DNA of 64,000 bases from positions 1 to 64,000 of the forward strand of contig JAUYBL010000009.1 of NCBI GenBank assembly GCA_030693065.1, given 5' to 3'. Below, piece by piece: positions 19,022 through 26,298 of the stretch; position 1 is the stretch's first letter; every line of letters begins with the position of its first letter. The notes under the pieces were generated by a model. It was given only the letters and a program-made list of their open reading frames with translations. It had not been told where the DNA came from and made no database searches. The stretch comes from Methylococcaceae bacterium. GTDB lineage: Bacteria > Pseudomonadota > Gammaproteobacteria > Methylococcales > Methylomonadaceae. The translations under genes were made by a program, and so were the position numbers.

Positions 19022-20475
19022 AACCAAGCCGTCTAACTTTATGTGGCAACTGGATTTTAGAGCGCTTTCCGCTCACAAATCTCTGGAACGAACACATGGC
19101 GCACTATTACGCGCCTAAAAACTTCAATTTCTGGTATTTTTTCGGCTCACTAGCTCTGTTAGTACTGGTTAATCAATTTCTTACCGGCATTTTGCTGACA
19201 ATGAACTACAAACCGGATGCAAAATTAGCATTCGACTCGGTTGAATACATCATGCGAGATGTCAACTGGGGCTGGCTGGTTCGCTACATGCACTCTACGG
19301 GTGCCTCAGCATTTTTCATTGTGGTTTACCTGCACATGTTCAGAGGCTTGCTGTACGGTTCATTCAAGCATCCGCGCGAGCTGATCTGGATCTTCGGCAT
19401 GTTGCTATTTGTTGCCTTAATGGCAGAAGCCTTCATGGGCTATTTATTGCCCTGGGGACAAATGTCTTACTGGGGAGCGCAAGTTATTATCTCCCTGTTT
19501 AGTGCCATTCCTGTTGTTGGCGATGAATTATCGCTATGGGTCAGAGGTGATTATGTCGTCTCCGACGCTACGCTCAATCGCTTCTTTGCATTCCATGTTA
19601 TCGCCGTGCCTCTAGTGTTGGTACTGCTGGTGTTTCTGCATATCGTGGCTTTACACGAAGTCGGCTCCAACAATCCAGATGGATTAGATCTTAAAAAGAT
19701 AAAACAGACCGGACGTCGTAAATCAGACGAAGAGGAAGAAGAAAAAATCCTGAGAGGTAACAACCCTGACCTGAAAATAATGGACAGCATCCCCTTTCAC
19801 CCTTATTACACGGTGAAAGATCTGGTTGGCGTGGCGGTATTTTTACTATTTTTTGCCACAGTTATTTTCTTCATGCCGGAAATGGGTGGATATTTTCTTG
19901 AACATGCCAACTTTATCCCGGCAGATCCAATGAAAACCCCAGAGCACATTGCTCCGGTTTGGTACTTCACGCCGTTTTACGCAATTTTGCGGGCAATTCC
20001 TGATAAGTTTGCCGGTGTCATCGGCATGGGCGGCGCGATTGTTGTGCTGTTTTTATTGCCTTGGCTGGATCGCAGCAAAGTCAGATCAATCCGCTATCGC
20101 GGCGGCATTTATAAAAAAGCCTTGTTGCTATTCGTCATTAGCTTTTTGGCATTAGGTTATCTGGGTACGCAACCAGCCACGCCAACAGCAACCACGTTTG
20201 CGAGAATTTTTACCGTCATCTACTTTGGCTTTTTCTTGTTAATGCCGCTGTACACACGCTGGGAAAAATCCAAACCGTTACCAAAACATTTAACTTATCA
20301 ACCCAGCCTGGAAGAACGCTTACCTGCGTTGATTGATACCTTTCATGAAGTAACTATTCTCACACCAATTCAACAACAAGACGGCACAGTGGTTAACAAG
20401 AGAAGACCCAACGCGCGCGGCATTCTCAATGTCATCACTCGATTAGCAATAAAATTAAAAAAGAGCCTCGATTGA
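19018..20475 (+). CDS. petB: Cytochrome b of the bc1 complex
   Basis: 485 aa with eight or nine membrane helices. Heme-binding His pairs lie in the WLVRYMHSTGASAFFIVVYL and FFAFHVIAVPLVLVLLVFLH helices. The Qo motif reads PVWYFTPFYAILRAIP (PVWY rather than PEWY), a form known from beta- and gammaproteobacteria. An acidic cytoplasmic loop (KSDEEEEEKIL, about residue 240) and a C-terminal extension past residue 420 make it longer than many homologues. It lies between petA and petC with 4-nt overlap and 1-nt gap. Confidence 0.97.
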   Translation: MKPSRLTLCGNWILERFPLTNLWNEHMAHYYAPKNFNFWYFFGSLALLVLVNQFLTGILLTMNYKPDAKLAFDSVEYIMRDVNWGWLVRYMHSTGASAFFIVVYLHMFRGLLYGSFKHPRELIWIFGMLLFVALMAEAFMGYLLPWGQMSYWGAQVIISLFSAIPVVGDELSLWVRGDYVVSDATLNRFFAFHVIAVPLVLVLLVFLHIVALHEVGSNNPDGLDLKKIKQTGRRKSDEEEEEKILRGNNPDLKIMDSIPFHPYYTVKDLVGVAVFLLFFATVIFFMPEMGGYFLEHANFIPADPMKTPEHIAPVWYFTPFYAILRAIPDKFAGVIGMGGAIVVLFLLPWLDRSKVRSIRYRGGIYKKALLLFVISFLALGYLGTQPATPTATTFARIFTVIYFGFFLLMPLYTRWEKSKPLPKHLTYQPSLEERLPALIDTFHEVTILTPIQQQDGTVVNKRRPNARGILNVITRLAIKLKKSLD

Positions 20476-20476
20476 T

Positions 20477-21199
20477 ATGAAAAATTTTATAACGCTATTT
20501 TTATTCCTGGCCCTGTCTGGCGGAGTCCAAGCCTCCCAAGGTGTTGAACTACAAGAAGCGGATATTGATCTATCAGACAATGCGTCCCTGCAACGAGGTG
20601 CAAAACACTTTGTTACTTATTGCCTTGGCTGCCATTCGATCAAACATATTCGTTACTTACGTATCGCTCAAGACATTAATGTCGATCAAAAAAAGATGCT
20701 GAATGACATTGCGCCTGAAGGCGCCAGCATCTATGACCAATTGCACAGTGCAATGAACGCACATGATGCAGAAAAATGGTTTGGCACCCAACCGCCTGAC
20801 TTATCTTTAATAGCCCGGTCGCGCGGAGCCGATTGGCTGTATAGCTACCTGAAAGGTTTTTACACTGACAAAACCAGACCTTACGGCGTCAATAACCTTG
20901 TCTTTGAAGATGTTGGTATGCCTAACCCGCTGTGGCAGTTACAAGGCCAACAAAAGCCAACATACAAAACTGTAGATGGTCAAAAATCTATCGATAAATT
21001 AGTCTTAGAAGAGCACGGTACGATTTCTGAAAAAGAATTCGATCGAGTCGTAAACGATTTAGTTAACTTTCTTGTTTACGTTGGCGAACCTATGCAACTA
21101 GAAAGAAAAAGCATGGGCAAATATGTCATTTTCTTCATCCTAATGCTGTTAGTTCTGTCCTACCTGCTGAAAAAAGAATACTGGAAAGACGTACATTAA
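20477..21199 (+). CDS. petC: Cytochrome c1 of the bc1 complex
   Basis: 240 aa with a signal peptide (MKNFITLFLFLALSGGVQAS), the heme site CLGCH in YCLGCHSIKHIRYLRI, and a C-terminal membrane anchor (YVIFFILMLLVLSYLLKKEYW). A methionine axial ligand is likely in the FEDVGMPNPLWQLQG block. It passes electrons from the Rieske protein to soluble c-type cytochromes such as the c4 at 27.5 kb. petABC-sspAB is a conserved gammaproteobacterial order. Confidence 0.97.
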   Translation: MKNFITLFLFLALSGGVQASQGVELQEADIDLSDNASLQRGAKHFVTYCLGCHSIKHIRYLRIAQDINVDQKKMLNDIAPEGASIYDQLHSAMNAHDAEKWFGTQPPDLSLIARSRGADWLYSYLKGFYTDKTRPYGVNNLVFEDVGMPNPLWQLQGQQKPTYKTVDGQKSIDKLVLEEHGTISEKEFDRVVNDLVNFLVYVGEPMQLERKSMGKYVIFFILMLLVLSYLLKKEYWKDVH

Positions 21200-21230
21200 C
21201 TGCAAACACGAAAACAGGGATGTTTTCACC

Positions 21231-21359
21231 AAAACCTGTAAAAACTGCATCTTAACCGTTCGACAAACTCACAGCTCAGCGCGAACGGAACTCGTTGATT
21301 TGTAAAGTACCGTTCGCACTGAGTTTATCGAAGTGCATGGTTTTTCGAGGTTCCCCTTA
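21231..21359. repeat. Palindromic MITE-like repeat, CCGTTCG family (copy 1)
   Basis: This copy contains CCGTTCG...CGAACGG (21256-21288) and an inverted partner at 21308-21337 that ends ACTGAGTTTATCGAAGTGC. The right end is CGAGGTTCCCCTTA (21346-21359) and the left end AACCTGTAAAAACTGCAT, both matching the copy at 30.5 kb. The 30-nt core is 28/30 identical (by hand) to the complement of 28085-28114. It has no coding content. Confidence 0.6.
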
Positions 21360-21548
21360 TTAGCCCATCCTGTTACGTTAGTAGCGAGCTTGTCGAACCA
21401 AGAGCGTATAACGAATTTCTCGAAGAAACAGACCCTATAATGAGTCTTTTTTCAACAACGCCCAAGCGCTGATTTCCAATAATTCCTCTATAAAATCAAC
21501 TAGTTGCTCGCTTTTACCTACACATCAAAGCAAGATTTTTTTCAATCG

Positions 21549-21557
21549 TGTTACAAT
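21549..21557 (+). promoter_or_regulatory. Possible extended -10 promoter of sspA
   Basis: TGTTACAAT fits the extended -10 pattern TGnTAnAAT, 41 nt upstream of the GTG start of sspA. No good -35 was found. The remaining sequence between 21360 and 21548 shows no gene, only partial echoes of the upstream repeat (GAGCTTGTCGAACC). Confidence 0.35.
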
Positions 21558-21597
21558 GTCTCCTCTTACCGCTCTACACCCAAAGAGGTTGTTATTC

Positions 21598-22233
21598 GTG
21601 ACAAACATTAGTACTCGTAGATCTGCCATGACTCTTTTTTCATCACCCACCTGCACAAAGAGCCATTGCGCGCGTTTTGTGTTGCTCGAAAAGGGAATTG
21701 TCGCCGATGTGGAATATTACGACCCGACCGATCCTCCGGAAGATTTAATAGAACTTAATCCGAACGGCATCTCTCCCACCTTGATAGAGCGCGATCTGGT
21801 TCTTTACGATTCACGCATTATCATGGAATACCTGGATGAGCGCTTCCCGCACCCACCCTTGCATCCGATGGACCCTGTGTCCCGGGCAACCGCGAGAATG
21901 CTGATCAAACGTATTGATCAAGATTGGTATCAGCTGCTTGAAGAAATTTTAAGCTCTGGCGAGAAGAAATCAGCACGCACCAAAAAATTGCTGCGCGAAA
22001 GCATCATCGCAGTAACTCCTGTTTTTGGTGCCAGACCATTTTTCATGAGCGAAGAATTCTCAATGGTCGATTGTGTTGTTGCCCCATTGTTATGGCGCTT
22101 ACCTAGCGTGGGCATTGAAATGTCATCACTTAACGACACCATCAACAATTACGCCATAAAAATATTCAACCGGCCGGCATTCAGACACAGCCTGAGCGAT
22201 GCCGAGAAAGAAATGAACGAGATCCTCAAATGA
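21598..22233 (+). CDS. sspA: Stringent starvation protein A
   Basis: A 211-aa glutathione-transferase-fold protein that binds RNA polymerase and changes transcription under starvation. The N-terminal thioredoxin-like domain includes RRSAMTLFSSPTCTKSHCAR and NPNGISPTLIERDLVLYDS, and the C-terminal helical domain ends in FNRPAFRHSLSDAE. The longest frame starts 14 codons earlier, but AGAGG stands 8-10 nt before the GTG at 21598, and the resulting N-terminus aligns with the family. It overlaps sspB by 4 nt. Confidence 0.95.
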   Translation: MTNISTRRSAMTLFSSPTCTKSHCARFVLLEKGIVADVEYYDPTDPPEDLIELNPNGISPTLIERDLVLYDSRIIMEYLDERFPHPPLHPMDPVSRATARMLIKRIDQDWYQLLEEILSSGEKKSARTKKLLRESIIAVTPVFGARPFFMSEEFSMVDCVVAPLLWRLPSVGIEMSSLNDTINNYAIKIFNRPAFRHSLSDAEKEMNEILK

Positions 22234-22607
22234 CTTCCTTAAAACCTTATCTGATCCGTTCGATTTACGAATGGATCGTCGATAACGATTTAACACCGCA
22301 TCTGCTGGTTGACGCCGAAAATACCGATGCCGTATTGCCGCAAGAATTTATCGAAGACGGCAAAATAGTCCTAAACATCAAACCACAAGCCATCCAAGGC
22401 TTATCGCTCGGCAATGATTTTATTGAATTCAATGCCCGCTTTAGCGGTAAGCCATTGCATATCGTGACGCCCGTGACAGCCGTATTGGCAATTTACGCCA
22501 GAGAAAATGGTAAAGGCATGGTGTTTGACCGCGAAGATGACGACAACGAACCGCCACCAGAAAAAAAACCAGTTGCCAGCAAACCGCATTTGCGCGTTGT
22601 GAAGTAG
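22230..22607 (+). CDS. sspB: ClpXP adaptor / stringent starvation protein B
   Basis: 125 aa. The folded part (LKPYLIRSIYEWIVDNDLTP, HLLVDAENTDAVLP, GKIVLNIKPQAIQGL) binds ssrA-tagged substrates. A linker rich in Asp, Glu and Pro follows, and the short C-terminal XB-type tail KPHLRVVK docks on ClpX. The ATGA overlap with sspA shows coupling. Downstream lies the accessory island. Confidence 0.95.
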   Translation: MTSLKPYLIRSIYEWIVDNDLTPHLLVDAENTDAVLPQEFIEDGKIVLNIKPQAIQGLSLGNDFIEFNARFSGKPLHIVTPVTAVLAIYARENGKGMVFDREDDDNEPPPEKKPVASKPHLRVVK

Positions 22608-22720
22608 AAATTTCGCAACACTTATTAAACAATGTATTGATTTTATTTGGTTATCCCAAAGGAGCTTTTTATTACCCTGTTTAAAAATGGATTGTCCTGT
22701 TATATCGGAACACATTACGC

Positions 22721-22907
22721 ATGACCCACTCGACAACAGCAATCAACCCCCACGCCCCTCAACCTACATCTCTAATAGCACTTATTAGAAGCATGTGGCG
22801 TAACCGTCAGCTTTTCGTGCAAAGGACCAATCACGGAGGTGGGACGCTACAAAGGTTTAGTCTGTTTTTTCAACTTGAATCAAGCTTTGATTTTGGAAGC
22901 TGATTAA
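22721..22907 (+). pseudogene. Frameshifted N-terminal relic of a Wzm-type polysaccharide ABC permease
   Basis: One frame from ATG 22721 reads LIALIRSMWRNRQLFVQ, which is the N-terminus of O-antigen ABC permeases. The next expected motif (RE-VV-GRYKGS) appears only in another frame, as TEVGRYKG from 22833, so a small indel lies about 22824-22837. Nothing resembling the remaining membrane helices follows. The second frame ends in TAATG, overlapping the start of the intact permease at 22907. The intact permease has a different N-terminus, so this is the scar of a second permease gene rather than a 5' extension. Confidence 0.6.
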
Positions 22908-23701
22908 TGTGGAACATATTTAAATCTTTATTGGCCTATCGCGGCTTTATCTACGGTAGCGTCAAACGCGAATTCCAATCAAAATATCGCAATTCTCTAC
23001 TTGGTGCGGCGTGGACTGTTATTAACCCGCTTGCCATGATAGTTGTCTACACTGTGATTTTTTCCCAAATCATGCGTTCAAAATTACCAGGCGTTGACGG
23101 TACATTTGCTTACAGCATTTACCTATGTGCTGGAGTTCTGACTTGGGGATTATTTTTAGAAATCGTTAGCCGCGCGCAAAATACCTTTCTTGAACACGCC
23201 AATCTACTCAAGAAATTAAGCTTTCCTCGAATCTGCTTGCCTATCATAGTAGTCGCTAATGCGATGGTAAACTTCACCATTGTGTTTGGCTTGTTTAGTA
23301 TTTTTCTGCTGATTTCCGGTAACTTTCCTGGCCTCGCTTATTTGGCGCTGTTCCCTGTAATCGGCATTCTTGTGATGTTTGCCATTGGCCTAGGCATTAG
23401 TCTTGGAGTGCTCAATGTGTTTTTTCGCGACGTTGGTCAATTCTTCGGTATCGTCATCCAGTTCTGGTTTTGGCTCACACCGATCGTTTACCCGCTCAGC
23501 ATCCTACCTGAAAAAGCACGTTCGCTGATGAGTTATAACCCTATAGCCAGCCTTATGACTGCATTTCAAGACATTCTTGTATCCGGCCAATGGCCGACAT
23601 GGCAAAGCCTACTGCCTGTCACAATTATCGCTGTTACCTTGTGCGGACTAGGTATACGCCTGTTTCGTAAGCATGTCGGCGAAATGGTAGACGAGCTATG
23701 A
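22907..23701 (+). CDS. ABC-2 type polysaccharide export permease (Wzm-like)
   Basis: A 264-aa permease with six predicted helices. The N-terminal block KREFQSKYRNSLLGAAWTVI and the NPLAMIVVYTVIFSQIM helix, the central SFPRICLPIIVVANAMVNF and the C-terminal FFRDVGQFFGIVIQFWFWLT with PIVYPLSILPEKAR are the ABC2_membrane family features. It would export a lipid-linked O-antigen or similar polysaccharide across the inner membrane. Its partner ATPase normally follows directly; here 2.6 kb of nucleotidyltransferase/HEPN genes intervene, the first overlapping its stop by ATGA. Confidence 0.88.
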   Translation: MWNIFKSLLAYRGFIYGSVKREFQSKYRNSLLGAAWTVINPLAMIVVYTVIFSQIMRSKLPGVDGTFAYSIYLCAGVLTWGLFLEIVSRAQNTFLEHANLLKKLSFPRICLPIIVVANAMVNFTIVFGLFSIFLLISGNFPGLAYLALFPVIGILVMFAIGLGISLGVLNVFFRDVGQFFGIVIQFWFWLTPIVYPLSILPEKARSLMSYNPIASLMTAFQDILVSGQWPTWQSLLPVTIIAVTLCGLGIRLFRKHVGEMVDEL

Positions 23702-24081
23702 CCAAATCAGAGCGTTTAAGCCAATTACTGCAAACAATTCCTGACCTTGAGCTGGCCGTCTTAGTAGGCAGTCAAGCGCTTGGAACAGCGACACCGCATA
23801 GTGATTGGGACATTGCAATTCGTTGGAAAAAACAGATGAATAGCCTGGCTCAACTGGAACAGTTGGAAATTCTGAAACAGAAAATTGCCGACACCATTGC
23901 AATACACAAAGATCAAATTGACCTGATCGATATTCCATTAGCTCGACTTGCAATGCGAGCTGTAATTGCCGAAGAAGGCGTCGTTCTCAAAGGCGAAGAT
24001 ACGTTGGCATGGTGCCATTACCTCACCCACACATGGGGAGAACTGGAAGATTACTACTGGAGGAAAAGCAATGCGGCTTGA
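23698..24081 (+). CDS. MntA-like nucleotidyltransferase antitoxin (pair 1)
   Basis: A 127-aa minimal nucleotidyltransferase. The motif GSX10DXD is intact (G24-S25 ... D36-W-D38 in VGSQALGTATPHSDWDIAI), followed by the third acidic strand DQIDLIDIP at about residue 76. In the MntA-HepT type VII system this enzyme adds AMP groups to a Tyr of the HEPN toxin. The ATG overlaps the permease stop (ATGA), and its stop overlaps the HEPN gene by 11 nt. It differs in motif spacing from the two later copies. Confidence 0.85.
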   Translation: MTKSERLSQLLQTIPDLELAVLVGSQALGTATPHSDWDIAIRWKKQMNSLAQLEQLEILKQKIADTIAIHKDQIDLIDIPLARLAMRAVIAEEGVVLKGEDTLAWCHYLTHTWGELEDYYWRKSNAA

Positions 24082-24526
24082 CCTCTATCAGGCAGAAAGT
24101 GAACGCATTGCTAACGAGCAAATGGCATTGCTTTTAGAGGCGAAACAACGCATTCTCGCTGGATCACCTCTATCTCGGCTTGAACAAAACGGCGTGCTCC
24201 ATGCCCTACAAGTACTCATAGAAAACGCTATCGGCAAATCCAAACATATGCTCAAGGCGTTAGGAGAACCTATACCCGTTTCCGCCTACGACACCTTTGC
24301 CAGTCTTGAAAGGCATGGCGATATAAAGTTACAAGAGTTACAACAATGGAATTCGGCGGTTGGATTACGCAACCGAATTGTCCACGATTATATGAATATT
24401 GATATACAACTAATCTACGAACTTATCACCAATGATCGACTGCAATTTATTGCCGACTTCCTGCATAAACCGATACAAATAACATCTACTGTTGGCATTC
24501 AACCTACGCTGACAGGCAAACTTTAA
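24071..24526 (+). CDS. HepT-like HEPN ribonuclease toxin (pair 1)
   Basis: A 151-aa helical DUF86/HEPN protein. The RX4HXY signature is at R100-N-R-I-V-H105-D-Y107; in characterised HepT this Arg/His pair cuts RNA and the Tyr is the AMPylation site. A longer frame from 23966 exists, but AGGAAAAGC stands just before the ATG at 24071, which also gives a normal N-terminus. Bases 24392-24474 have a decayed second copy at 26179-26261. Confidence 0.85.
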   Translation: MRLDLYQAESERIANEQMALLLEAKQRILAGSPLSRLEQNGVLHALQVLIENAIGKSKHMLKALGEPIPVSAYDTFASLERHGDIKLQELQQWNSAVGLRNRIVHDYMNIDIQLIYELITNDRLQFIADFLHKPIQITSTVGIQPTLTGKL

Positions 24527-24541
24527 GGAAGGGCTAGTGTT

Positions 24542-24841
24542 ATGCGTCTATTACCGAATTATCAAAAAGTAATTTCTGACACCGCCCTAAAAATATTTGG
24601 GGAGAGTGCTTCGGTGTGGCTATTTGGCTCCAGATTAGATGACTCAGCCAAAGGGGGAGACGTGGACTTACTCATAAAACTTGAGTCGCCTACTGCTAAC
24701 AAAGATTTATTGGCGACAAAATATAATGCCCTGCTCCAAATGCAACTTGGCTTACAAAAGTTTGATATTTTAGTGATTGATCCCTCAACAACACTAAAAC
24801 AGATCCATCAACAAGCACTTTCCAAAGGTGTAAAGTTATGA
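24542..24841 (+). CDS. MNT-type nucleotidyltransferase antitoxin (pair 2)
   Basis: A 99-aa minimal nucleotidyltransferase with GSX9DXD (G29-S30 ... D40-V-D42 in LFGSRLDDSAKGGDVDLLI) and the third acidic position in KFDILVID near residue 80. It is close to the copy of pair 3 and distinct from pair 1. AAGGAAGGG precedes the ATG by 8 nt. Its stop overlaps the next gene by ATGA, the coupling typical of toxin-antitoxin pairs. Confidence 0.85.
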   Translation: MRLLPNYQKVISDTALKIFGESASVWLFGSRLDDSAKGGDVDLLIKLESPTANKDLLATKYNALLQMQLGLQKFDILVIDPSTTLKQIHQQALSKGVKL

Positions 24842-25314
24842 CTGATAAATATGCTAATACAGGCCTTGTCGCAAGGCTTGAACATCTTCAACGAGTTGTA
24901 ACAAAAGAGTGCGATTACCTTATTTACACTGCACAAGGATTGACACAGACTGACCCAAAGTTTTGCTGGCTGGATAAGGTTGAACAAAACGCCAGCTTAA
25001 CCGAAAGGCTTGATGCCTTCGTTAGTCGTTACTGTCGTCTGCAAGACACGCTTGGTGACAAACTCCTTCCCACTTATTTGAGCATGCAACTGGAACCGCT
25101 CGGAACCGTACTGGACAACCTCAACCGCGCTGAAAAACTTGGCTTGATACCGAGCGTTGCTGACTGGATTGAAGCACGCAGCCTGCGCAACAACTTAGTT
25201 CACGAATACACTGAAGATATTGAACTATTACGGCACAGCATCCTGCGAGCATTAGAACTGGTGCCAATGCTTGAAACTGTAACCAAAAATCTCTGCCAAC
25301 AAAGTAGAAAATAA
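24838..25314 (+). CDS. HEPN-domain protein, probable toxin (pair 2)
   Basis: 158 aa, all helical in appearance. The RX4HXY motif is R117-N-N-L-V-H122-E-Y124. The region FVSRYCRLQDTLGDKLL and the EKLGLIPSVADWIEARSLRN run are shared in pattern with the HEPN of pair 3, so pairs 2 and 3 belong to one subfamily and pair 1 to another. The role as RNase toxin is inferred from motif and neighbour. Confidence 0.8.
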   Translation: MTDKYANTGLVARLEHLQRVVTKECDYLIYTAQGLTQTDPKFCWLDKVEQNASLTERLDAFVSRYCRLQDTLGDKLLPTYLSMQLEPLGTVLDNLNRAEKLGLIPSVADWIEARSLRNNLVHEYTEDIELLRHSILRALELVPMLETVTKNLCQQSRK

Positions 25315-25339
25315 CCGTAAAAGACATCCTCTTTAATTT

Positions 25340-25636
25340 ATGCGCCTAACAAAACAACAAGCACAAACAATCACCCAAACAGTTTCCCGATTAGCCGGCA
25401 CTAGATCATCTGTGTATTTATTTGGCTCCAGACTCAACGATCAGGCAAAAGGTGGCGATATAGATCTGTTTATCGAATCCGACACACCGTTATCGCTAAT
25501 ACATCGAGCGCAAATTAAAATGGAACTGGAATCACAGCTTAGCTTGCCCGTTGACATCGTTTCGAAAGCCCGTAGCGCGATAGCGACACCCTTTCAAATC
25601 ATCGCCCAGTCTGGGTCGGTTCAATTGGAGATGTGA
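25340..25636 (+). CDS. MNT-type nucleotidyltransferase antitoxin (pair 3)
   Basis: A 98-aa minimal nucleotidyltransferase with GSX9DXD (G29-S30 ... D40-I-D42 in LFGSRLNDQAKGGDIDLFI) and VDIVSKAR as the third strand. It is a clear paralogue of the copy at 24542. It is followed without gap by a GTG-started HEPN gene. The ribosome site is poor (CATCCTC region), so expression may depend on the upstream pair. Confidence 0.83.
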   Translation: MRLTKQQAQTITQTVSRLAGTRSSVYLFGSRLNDQAKGGDIDLFIESDTPLSLIHRAQIKMELESQLSLPVDIVSKARSAIATPFQIIAQSGSVQLEM

Positions 25637-26182
25637 GTGAATCAATCGATCCTCGACTCAGAAAAATTGCACCTTGCAGAACTGTTAGAAGCGATACAGC
25701 GTTGCGTTTACTTCCTCGATGCTTCTAGCCGTAAATTAATATGGCCATTGACAAAAGAGCGACTAGAGACGCAGAAGAAGGACGTAGTATTATTCGAAGC
25801 CATGGCGGCAATCAACGAGCGGTTCGCTAAGCTGCAAGACACACTCGGCGCTGCCATGCGACATGCCTGTATTCTTGCAGGCGAACCCACTGATAGCTTT
25901 CTTAAGGTACTCAGCTTTTACGAAAAAGCAGGCGTACTTGAATCGGTTGCATCGTGGCAGCTATGCCGAGCAGCTCGCAATCTTGCCGCACATGACTACG
26001 AAATCGAATACGCAGAAATCGCAGACCATTTTAATTCTTTACAGACTTTAACCCCATTACTCTATGAAAGTGCCGTCCGCTTCCTAAGCTATTGTCAGGA
26101 GACACTTGGCATTGAACCGAGGCAAGCAGATTTCTCAGCGGAGTTTTTGGCGATTGTAGAAACTAAACAAGCTCGTGAATGA
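25637..26182 (+). CDS. HEPN-domain protein, probable toxin (pair 3)
   Basis: 181 aa, starting with GTG directly after the antitoxin stop. GGAG lies 9-12 nt upstream. The RX4HXY motif is R114-N-L-A-A-H119-D-Y121. ERFAKLQDTLGAAM and EKAGVLESVASWQLCRAARN parallel the pair 2 HEPN. It is longer at the C-terminus (residues ~150-181), with no recognised domain there. The stop codon coincides with the first bases of a decayed duplicate of the pair 1 HEPN gene, so the end may have been set by that recombination. Confidence 0.8.
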   Translation: MNQSILDSEKLHLAELLEAIQRCVYFLDASSRKLIWPLTKERLETQKKDVVLFEAMAAINERFAKLQDTLGAAMRHACILAGEPTDSFLKVLSFYEKAGVLESVASWQLCRAARNLAAHDYEIEYAEIADHFNSLQTLTPLLYESAVRFLSYCQETLGIEPRQADFSAEFLAIVETKQARE

Positions 26183-26261
26183 ATATTAATATTCCATTTT
26201 TCTACTGACTTATCACCAATGATCACCTGCAATTTATTCCCAACTTCCAGCATAAACCGAC
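26179..26261 (+). pseudogene. Relic of a HEPN 3' end, duplicate of 24392-24474
   Basis: These 83 nt align without gaps to 24392-24474 inside the pair 1 HEPN gene, with about 14 differences by hand count (roughly 83 % identity). The relic frame still reads LITNDHLQFIPNFQHKP against LITNDRLQFIADFLHKP but contains a stop. It marks a lost fourth HEPN copy or a recombination joint. Confidence 0.7.
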
Positions 26262-26298
26262 TTTTGCAATGCCCAACTAATATGGAAACACTTTAAAA

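Noticed and set aside
19018-20475. PVWY instead of PEWY in cytochrome b as a functional defect
   Set aside because: PVWY is a known natural form in beta- and gammaproteobacteria, so it is not unusual here.
22401-22742. 113-codon minus-strand frame opposite sspB
   Set aside because: Antisense to a well-supported gene, with no ribosome site or family resemblance; a shadow of coding sequence.
25121-25327. Minus-strand frame across the pair 2 HEPN 3' end
   Set aside because: It overlaps a motif-supported gene and has no start signal; treated as a shadow.
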